The translations under genes and the position numbers were made by a program. Of a stretch of 64,000 bases of DNA, positions 56,945 through 64,000 are shown piece after piece. How positions within the stretch are numbered: the stretch's first letter is position 1; each line of letters starts with the position of its first letter. The notes below the pieces were generated by a model. That model had not been told where the DNA came from, searched no databases, and saw nothing but the letters and a program-made list of their open reading frames with translations. The stretch spans positions 8,432,852 to 8,496,851 of the forward strand of contig CM060126.1 in the NCBI GenBank assembly GCA_030522415.1, in the 5' to 3' direction. The stretch is from Channallabes apus (Eukaryota; Chordata; Actinopteri; Siluriformes; Clariidae).

Positions 56945-57025
56945 TAAGTCTTGAAATGTCAACATTCTGATTTTGGTCTTACTGAACATTGACTAGATAC
57001 GCTTGCTGTAGCCAATATTCTCAAC

Positions 57026-57146
57026 TAATCATCATTATCACCAATAACTCACCACTGATCCCCATTATCACTAATAACCAATCACAGTCCCTTGTTCTCA
57101 CCAATGACCGATCACTGAACCCTATTATCACCAATAACCCGGTCTC
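57026..57146. repeat. Degenerate minisatellite, about 4 units
   Basis: Units of roughly 28-35 bp have the core attatcaccaataac followed by a cactga/ccc spacer, diverging between copies. Not inside any recognised element. Confidence 0.7.
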
Positions 57147-57284
57147 TTTGAAAGCTTCTTATCGCTAAGTAGTTCTTAAGTTGTACCTTAACCTCTCTCT
57201 TAACGTTATGGCGCATTTCCCGAAACTTTCTTACGCCAAGTATCTCTTAGCTAAGTCACACATTCGTAAGGTTGGTCTGGACCA

Positions 57285-58200
57285 GTGGTTCTCAAAGTGT
57301 GGGGCGCGCCCCACTAGTGGGGAATACAGACATGACAGGTGGGGCGCAATGAACGGGAGGAAAAACAGGAAAGTACCTATTCTAATTCATGCTTTGCTTT
57401 ATTGATAATGAAGAGCGTACGCTCAAAACTAAACAATCACACACAAATAAATGGATCATTAATACAAGTAAATTTAAAATAACATCAGTTGTGGGCCGGG
57501 AGAAAAAGTGGAACCATAGTGGAACAATAACGGTTTAACGTCGGACAAACTTGAGCAGCTGCTCGAATCACAAACCTGCGCGAGCCACTGGGCAGCGCTG
57601 CGCGACTCTGACAGAAATAAACCGCGCCGACCATCAAAATACATTTTACCCCGCTGGGATGCGCACGTACAAAACAGGCATGGCAAGGCGGAAACAATAT
57701 TAAACAGTCCTGACATTTTAAATAAAACACAGGGGGTCGCGCAGGTTTGTGATTCGAGCGGCGCTGCGCGATCCACCGGGCTGCGCAAATAAACCAGATC
57801 ATCACTGCGCTATCCAGATAGTCACGCTGCGCTGTATTTGCGCAGATATTTGGTTCAATCGGGTGCCACGGTTTCGTCCCACTTTTGATGTGATTGGCTT
57901 CACATACACTTCGACAGCGGAAGAAGTGCAGCAGCAGTGAGTTTACTTACATGTGACGAAACCAAGAACGAGGAGATTGTAAAGAGAAATAGTGCCTCGT
58001 CTGTGGTGTGGAATTGGTTTGGGTATAAGAAAAGTGATACAAGTGAGATGAACGTGATTTGGAAGGTACGCAAGTGCACTGTTTTAACAAGTGGTGGAAA
58101 CATGTCAAACCTTTTCTATCATCTGAAATACAAATCGAATATGGCCAAAGTAAAAAAATGCGGCAAACCTCAGCAATTCACAGTTTAAATAAAATTACAG
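57285..58200 (+). mobile_element. hAT-like element remnant with GC-rich inverted repeat
   Basis: Starts cagtggttctcaaagtgtgg followed by ggcgcgcccc, a hAT (Charlie-like) terminal sequence. A GC-rich block at 57540-57860 contains a perfect 23-bp inverted repeat, 57561-57583 against 57737-57759 (core gaatcacaaacctgcgcg). A BED-finger fragment follows. The other end was not found, so the right limit is arbitrary. Confidence 0.6.
57937..58188 (+). pseudogene. BED zinc-finger fragment of a hAT/ZBED transposase
   Basis: The frame contains SSVVWNWFGYKKSD, then VIWKVRKCTVLTSGGN and MSNLFYHLKYKSNMAK. This matches the BED-finger layout (aromatic pair, Cys region, GN-x-SNLxxHLK). The first Cys pair is degraded (VRKC instead of CxxC) and the final His is replaced (KYKSN), so zinc binding is unlikely. 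The catalytic domain is absent. Confidence 0.65.
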
Positions 58201-58774
58201 TTATGTCAACAACAATTAAAGTCATTGAAAAATTTGAATTAAAAAAAAGTTACGGACACTACAGACACAAAAACGCATGAAATTGTATTTAGCGAATGTG
58301 TTTCTTTTTATCTGATAAAAATATAAATGTGTATGCATGGTTACAAAAAACTACGTATGGATCAGGATATAAGAAGCATTAAGCATTATAAAAAATTGTT
58401 ACAATATGATCCTAGTGTATCTGAAAATACACTTTTTAGCACTAACACCATGTTTTGTACACAGATATGTAATGTTGTGTAATCATTTTGTTTGTAATAT
58501 TTTTTGTTAAATATATTTGTTGTGACTTTTGTTATTTAAAAAAAATAAACAAACAATAGTTTTTAAGAATATAAGCTGATTCACAAGGTTTTGGTGTTAA
58601 AAAAAGGAAAGTGGTATTATAATTTTTTCTTTAATATAAGAAAAAAATGTTGTTGGGTTTATCACACAAGATCAGTTTATCACTGAGTATAACTTACACC
58701 CCTGCAACAACGCTAATATTTATATTTATTCCCTTATATATTCTTCCTATTCCTTTTTGTTGAACTAATAACTA
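58201..58774. other. AT-rich spacer
   Basis: Nothing recognised. It could be the decayed remainder of the hAT-like element. Confidence 0.35.
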
Positions 58775-60368
58775 CAAACCGGAATCCAAAAAAGTTGGGA
58801 CACTAAACAAATTGTGAATAAAACCTGAATGCAATGATGTGGAGATGGCAAATGTCAATATTTTATTCAGAATAGAACATAGATGACAGATCAAAAGTTT
58901 AATCCGAGAAAATGTATCATTTTAAACGAAAAATATGTTGATTCCAAATTTCACGGTGTCAACAAATCCCAAAAAAGTTGGGACAAGTAGCAATAAGAGG
59001 CTGGAAAAAGTAAATTTGAGCATAATGAAGAACTGGAAGACCAATTAACAGTAATTAGGTTAATTGGCAACATGATTGGGTATAAAAAGAGCTTCTCAGA
59101 GTGGCAGTGTCTCTCAGAAGCCAAGATGGGTAGAGGATCACCAATTCCCACAATGTTGCGCAGAAAGATAGTGGAGCAATATCAGAAAGGTGTTACCCAG
59201 CGAAAAATTGCAAAGACTTTGCAGTTATCATCATCAACTGTGCATAATATCATCCGAAGATTCAGAGAATCTGGAACAATCTCTGTGCGTAAGGGTCAAG
59301 GGCGTAAAACCATACTGAATGCCCGTGATCTCCGGGCCCTTAAACGACACTGCACCACAAACAGAAATGCTACTGTAAAGGAAATCACAGAATGGGCTCA
59401 GGAATACTTCCAGAAACCATTGTCAGTGAACACAATCCACCGTGCCATCCGCCGTTGCCAGCTGAAACTCTACAGTGCAAAGAAGAAGCCATTTCTAAGC
59501 AAGATCCACAAGCACAGGCGTTTTCATTGGGCCAGGGATCATTTAAAATGGAGTGTGGCAAAATGGAAGACTGTTCTGTGGTCAGACGAGTCACGATTCC
59601 AAGTTCTTGTTGGAAATGTGGGACGCCATGTCATCTGGACCAAAGAGGACAAGGACAACCCAAGTTGTTATCAACGCTCAGTTCAGAAGCCTGCATCTCT
59701 GATGGTATGGGGTTGCATGAGTGCGTGTGGCATGGGCAGCTTGCATGTCTGGAAAGGCACCATCAATGCAGAAAAATATATTCAGCTTCTAGAACAACAT
59801 ATGCTCCCATCCAGACGTCATCTCTTTCAGGGAAGACCCTGCATTTTTCAACAAGATAATGCCAGACCACATTCTGCATCAATCACAACATCATGGCTGC
59901 GTAGGAGAAGGATCCGGGTACTGAAATGGCCAGTCTGCAGTCCAGATCTTTCCCCTATAGAGAACATTTGGCGCATCATAAAGAGGAAGGTGCGACAAAG
60001 AAGGCCCAAGACGATTGAACAGTTAGAGGCCTGTATTAGACAAGAATGGGAGAGCATTCCTATTTCTAAACTTGAGAAACTGGTCTCCTCGGTCCCCAGA
60101 CGCCTGTTGAGTGTTGTAAGAAGAAGGGGAGATGCCACACAGTGGTGAAAATGGCCTTGTCCCAACTTTTTTGGGATTTGTTGACACCATGACATTTTGA
60201 TTCACCATATTTTTCCCTTAAAATGATACATTTTCTCAGTTTAAACTTTTGTTCCGTGATTTATGTTCTATTCTGAATAAAATATTGACATTTGCCATCT
60301 CCACATCATTGCATTCAGTTTTTATTCACAATTTGTTTAGTGTCCCAACTTTTTTGGAATCCGGTTTG
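58775..60368 (+). mobile_element. Complete Tc1-like transposon, second family
   Basis: TA at 58773-58774 and 60369-60370. Inverted repeats of about 212 bp begin caaaccggaatccaaaaaag and contain a second copy of caaaaaagttgggaca at the inner end. The two arms are highly similar by eye. It is 1,594 bp with an intact transposase. Confidence 0.96.
59126..60148 (+). CDS. Tc1-like DDE transposase, intact (340 aa)
   Basis: Start chosen at the ATG at 59126 (MGRGSPIPTMLRRKIVEQY), which gives the family length of 340; an in-frame ATG at 59072 would add 18 residues. N-terminal HTH: GVTQRKIAKTLQLSSSTVHN (about 22-41), linker KGQGRKT and a second HTH. Catalytic residues: Asp154 (LWSDESRFQV), Asp244 (FQQDNARPHSA), Glu279 (SPDLSPIENIW), spacing DD34E. 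The C-terminus is SVVRRRGDATQW. It belongs to a different Tc1 family from the element at 55.3 kb (different ends, SDES rather than TDET). Uninterrupted, so coding competence is plausible. Confidence 0.96.
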   Translation: MGRGSPIPTMLRRKIVEQYQKGVTQRKIAKTLQLSSSTVHNIIRRFRESGTISVRKGQGRKTILNARDLRALKRHCTTNRNATVKEITEWAQEYFQKPLSVNTIHRAIRRCQLKLYSAKKKPFLSKIHKHRRFHWARDHLKWSVAKWKTVLWSDESRFQVLVGNVGRHVIWTKEDKDNPSCYQRSVQKPASLMVWGCMSACGMGSLHVWKGTINAEKYIQLLEQHMLPSRRHLFQGRPCIFQQDNARPHSASITTSWLRRRRIRVLKWPVCSPDLSPIENIWRIIKRKVRQRRPKTIEQLEACIRQEWESIPISKLEKLVSSVPRRLLSVVRRRGDATQW

Positions 60369-60894
60369 TATAATTAGATGCTGAAGTCACAATACTGAAG
60401 TCACACAATGCCATTACAATTCTAGTAAACAAATAACCTAACATTTTCCTGTCAGTCAGAAGTCTTTACTAAGCTGGCTAACTTATGAGCTAACAAACTG
60501 AATTTTTGAAATGCAGTGCTGTTGAAACAGCTGCATCCTGCGCATGCACTATAACATACTGTACTGTAATAAACTGCGCGCGCTGCGCTTACCTTTAATC
60601 AGCAGGAAAAGTTCTATCGGAATCACACACCCGCCATTCTGTGATCCTGGGATTCTGATTTGATTTGCTTGGTGGTAGGACTGCGGTGAACGGTGCAATA
60701 CCGCCACCTATCGGTTTGGAGCGTGGTCTATGAGAAAAGAAAATGTATTAGCTGTTAAAATTCATAGCATTTTTAGCCATTTTTGTTTTGCCTTTTTTTT
60801 AAATAAACTTATAGGGCTCAGGATTGTGCAGTATAGAGTGACATATCGTTTTTGTTCAGCACAAAATAGGAAATATGATGAACTGAATTTTAGT
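60369..60894. other. Spacer with short CpG-rich patch
   Basis: 60560-60680 is CpG-richer and on the minus strand has the donor-like sequence ttaaaggtaagcgc at about 60588-60602. 60800-60890 matches the copy B 5' flank (44450-44560). No ORF was recognised. Confidence 0.4.
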
Positions 60895-61231
60895 CATGGC
60901 GGCATGGCGGTGTAGTGGTTAGCACTGTCGCCTTGCACCTCCAGGGTCTGGGTTCGATTCCCGTCTCTGTGTGCATGGAGTTTGCATGTTCTCCCCGTGC
61001 TTGGTGGGTTTCCTCCGGGTACTCCGGTTTCCTCCCACAGTCCAAAGATATGCAGGTTAGGCTAATTGGCGTTCCTAAAATTGCCCGTAGTGTGTGAGTG
61101 TGTGTGTGTGTGCCCTGTGATGGATTGGCACCCTGTCCAGGGTGTACCCCGCCTAGTGCCCGAAGTCTCCTGGGATAGGCTCCAGGTCCCCCGTGACCCT
61201 GAACACAGGATTAAGCGGTATAGAAAATGAA
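60895..61231 (+). mobile_element. tRNA-derived SINE, full-length copy
   Basis: A box tggtgtagtgg, B box ggttcgattcc, full body and short aatga tail. Perfect 11-bp duplication, tgaattttagt, at 60884-60894 and 61232-61242. Confidence 0.9.
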
Positions 61232-61269
61232 TGAATTTTAGTTTTGAATTTTAACAAACTATACAAACA

Positions 61270-61515
61270 TGTGGTGTAGTGGTTAGCACTGTCGCCTTGC
61301 ACCTCCAGGGGTTCGATTACCAGCCAGGTCGATTCCCATCTTGTGTGCATAGAGTCTATTGCATGTTCTCCCTGTGCTTGGTGGGTTTCCTCCGAGTACT
61401 CTGGTTTCCTCCCACAGTCCAAACACCTGCAGATTAGGCTAATTGGCGTTCCCAGATTGGCTGGTGTGTGTGTGTGTGTGTGTGTTCTTGATGGATTGTC
61501 CCCCTATCTAGGGTT
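61270..61515 (+). mobile_element. tRNA-derived SINE, 3'-truncated copy
   Basis: Starts tggtgtagtggttagcactg and includes a TG run. It ends after gatggattg and a short piece of the following body; the tail region is missing. Confidence 0.85.
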
Positions 61516-62039
61516 GTTATGGACTTTATAAAAATGAAAAAATTTCTATTCTACCTGACATCCAAAAACCCAAATGCACAGTTTGATGTCTGAAGCCTCC
61601 CCGTTAACTCACACCTACCAGGCCTCTATGTGAGCACATATTTTTATTTTAATCGTCATCGACATACGCTGTATGTGTTGCCGGATCTGTGCTGCTCGGG
61701 ATTTAAGGGTTAAAATTTTTTTTAATAAATGCAAATAACAAACTAATATAATGCAGTTATTTTTATTTCCTTAATGTATCTCTTTTGCAGTTTCTAATGC
61801 TATTATTCGCTCTTCTTTGGCTTTCTCATTTCCTTTTTTACTTTTGTCAACCTTCTCAATAATATAATGCAACTTCTTTACTTTACAACACTTTAAGGCA
61901 ATCAGATTGTAGGTGGACCTGCTGGACTGGAGTGTAAAACCGCAAGAAAAGAAATGATACATTACTGTGTATCCATCCATTTAATGACCATGGTGGCCAT
62001 GGGTCAATACCATTGTATATATTCCCACTTTACAAATTT
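61516..62039. other. Spacer with an unassigned small antisense ORF
   Basis: 61532-61713 duplicates 48540-48735. A minus-strand frame at 61980-61771 (69 codons) ends with a Lys/Glu-rich helix (KVDKSKKGNEKAKEERIIAL) and has an acceptor-like ccagcag upstream of its Lys-rich part. I recognise no domain; it may be chance or a last-exon or transposon relict. Confidence 0.35.
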
Positions 62040-62268
62040 GGTAGGACCACCAGTCAACATTCACATGCTCATTCACACACTATGGGTAATTTGGAAAAAC
62101 CAATTAGCCTGATCTGCATGTCGTTGGATTGTGGGAGGAAACCGGAGTACCAGGAGGAAACCCACCATGCAGTGGAAGAACATGAAGACTGCCATGGACA
62201 CAGAACCGAGGCGGGAATCAAACCCCTGATCCTGGAGGTGCAAGGTGACAGGGCTAATCACTGTGCTG
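62040..62268 (-). mobile_element. tRNA-derived SINE fragment
   Basis: Reverse complement carries the family body (aacatgaagactgccatgga, gattgtgggaggaaaccgga on the plus strand). The A-box region is degraded and the 3' third absent. Confidence 0.7.
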
Positions 62269-62479
62269 AAGGCACTCAAAATATGCAATAATACTGTAGA
62301 TTGTAACACAAAGACATGTTGTAGATGTGAACACTGGATATGTTACATATAGTCAGTATACACAGGGTAATGTAAGAACAACCAAAACTTACTAGTGCAA
62401 TGCTAAGAACAAAAAACTACAAGATATATAAGAAGCATATAAATAAGAAGCATATAAATAAGGCATATGTCACAAGTAT

Positions 62480-62483
62480 TAAC

Positions 62484-62516
<33 letters not shown>
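62480..62516. repeat. (AAT)n microsatellite
   Basis: About twelve aat/ata triplets in a row. Confidence 0.95.
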
Positions 62517-62550
62517 CGGCATCAATTAAAAATACTAATAAGTGAAATGA

Positions 62551-62775
62551 AGGACTCACAGTCCAAAGACCTGCAGATTAGGTTAGGTTCCCAAATTGCA
62601 ATGTGTAAATCATAGTGTATGAGTGAGTGTATATGTTTGTTTGTGTGTGTGCCCTGCGATAGATGTCCAGGGTGTACCCCACCTTGTGACCTAAGTCTCC
62701 TGGGATAGGCCTAAACCCAGGACCTAGGACCTGGAGATTCAAGGCAACAGTTTTAACCACTAAGCCACTGTGACG
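62551..62775. mobile_element. Mosaic of two SINE fragments in opposite orientation
   Basis: 62551-62712 is the plus-oriented 3' half (cagtccaaagacctgcagat to ctcctgggataggc). 62713-62775 is the minus-oriented 5' end (reverse: tggcttagtggtt, ttgccttgaatctcca). The junction suggests rearrangement or insertion of one copy into another. Confidence 0.65.
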
Positions 62776-62785
62776 CCACTCACTT

Positions 62786-63063
62786 CTCATCTATACTGTA
62801 CCACTTTATCCTGTATACAGGGTCTCAGGGGCCCTGGAGCCTATTCCAGGAGACTAAGGGCATGTGGTGGGGTACAGTCTGGATGGGGTGCCAATCCAAT
62901 GCAGGGCACAATCACACATACAGTACACACACTCACAAGCTCAATCACACACAATCTGGGAATGCCAATTAGCCTAATCTTCATGTCTTTGGATGAAAGT
63001 AAAGAAACCAAAGAACCTGGAGGAAACCCACCAAGAGCATGCAAACTCCATGCACACAGTACA
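62786..63063 (-). mobile_element. tRNA-derived SINE fragment
   Basis: Minus-oriented copy from the 3' end (cttctcatctatactgtacc then actttatcctgtatacaggg) through the AC run to catgcaaactccatgcacac. The promoter boxes are missing. Confidence 0.8.
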
Positions 63064-63290
63064 GAAACAACAGTTCTGACCAATATGTCATCATGCAACC
63101 AGTAAATAAATTAGAAGATTGCAAACATTCTTTGATTATTCTAGTCGAGTCATAAGGAAGGTGAAAAATTATTTACAGGCTGATAAACATGTAGACCTGC
63201 TCTGCCTGTTTTGACCACTGAACGGATCAAGCTGGAATTTAATGAATTTGACTTTGCCTATGTAACTCTTATAACATAATAAGGAATTAT

Positions 63291-63621
63291 TCATTCATTC
63301 ATTCATCTTCTATACCGCTTTATCCTGTATTTAGGGTCGCAGGGACCTGGAGCCTATCCCAGGAGACTCAGGGTACACCCTGGACAGCATGCCAATCTAT
63401 CACAGAGCACACACACACACATACACACACTATGGTCAATTTGGGAACGCCAATTAGCCTAATCTGCATGTCTTTGGACTGTGGGAGGAAACCGGAGTAC
63501 CCGGAGGAAACACACCAAGCACGGTGAGAACATGCAAACTCCATGCACACAGAGATGGGAATCGAACCCAGACCCTGGAGGTGCAAGGCAACAGTGCTAA
63601 CCACTACACCACCGTGCCGCC
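63291..63621 (-). mobile_element. tRNA-derived SINE, full-length copy
   Basis: Minus-oriented: tail of attc repeats at 63291-63304, full body, B box as gggaatcgaaccc-type and A box as ccactacaccacc. Perfect 12-bp duplication, ataaggaattat, at 63279-63290 and 63622-63633. Confidence 0.9.
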
Positions 63622-63633
63622 ATAAGGAATTAT

Positions 63634-64000
63634 ATAATTTTTTAAAAATGTATTTAAAAAATGCACTGGCTTATCTTATTGATTTTTCTATATTTCATTT
63701 TGTATATACATGAAATGAAACACATAAAATCCTTTTTGGAAGTGCAAATTAATATGATGCAGACAGTTAAAATGTACCTTTTTTATTTATAAGAACTGAA
63801 GAATTAATTTGAACTGAGATGAATTTATGCAAAATTATAGTACGTGAAATGCCTTTGAATGAAAACTCCTGATTGTCATCTTTCAAACTGAAAGTCAAAT
63901 ACAGTATCTTAACAATTTGACGTTGCTGTTTAATTCCATCTCCTGCAGTTATAAAACTCGACCAGCAGGTGGAGCACATGATGCGTTCACCTGGTTTACT
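63634..64000. other. AT-rich window end, nothing recognised
   Basis: No exon or repeat family identified by eye. Confidence 0.4.

Overview
This is nuclear DNA from a ray-finned fish. It has AT-rich introns, abundant microsatellites, several Tc1/mariner elements, LINEs of at least four types and many copies of a tRNA-derived SINE typical of teleosts. An otophysan such as a catfish is my guess from the repeat style, with low confidence. No prokaryotic genes, CRISPR arrays or viral genes were seen.

Host genes: the only cellular genes I can support are two complete-looking fatty aldehyde dehydrogenase genes (aldh3a2 type). They lie head-to-tail on the minus strand: copy A at about 20.18-30.30 kb and copy B at about 33.95-44.11 kb. 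All nine coding exons were traced in each, with GT-AG junctions and compatible phases. Exons 2 and 4-8 have identical lengths in the two genes (232, 209, 118, 142, 167, 100 bp). Catalytic Glu and Cys are present in both, and both end in a hydrophobic membrane anchor. Each probably has one more very short 3' exon that I could not place.

Layout: 0-20 kb is intergenic. It holds a SINE nested in a SINE, a truncated L2/Rex1-like LINE, a 1.3-kb GATA/GATG array, mariner and Tc1 remnants with nested insertions, and long AT-rich stretches without genes. 20-44 kb holds the two aldh3a2 genes. Their introns carry a Tc1 element with a nearly intact transposase, MITEs, SINEs and, in intron 5 of copy B, a 5.3-kb I-type LINE with an intact ORF1. 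44.7-48.3 kb is a nearly full-length L2-type LINE. 48.8-55.1 kb is an L1/Tx1-like LINE broken by a SINE and by an RTE-like LINE tail. 55.3-56.9 and 58.8-60.4 kb are two complete Tc1-like transposons with intact 340-codon transposases, on either side of a hAT/BED-finger remnant. 60.9-63.6 kb is a SINE cluster.

How it fits together: the window is a tandem duplication of a lipid-aldehyde detoxification gene, heavily remodelled by transposons. Points worth following are unusually high similarity limited to exon 4 of the two genes (possible gene conversion), a (TC)n microsatellite serving as the polypyrimidine tract of copy A's exon 9, a short 3' tail shared by a SINE and a LINE, and a collinear duplication of the copy B upstream flank near 60.8-61.7 kb.
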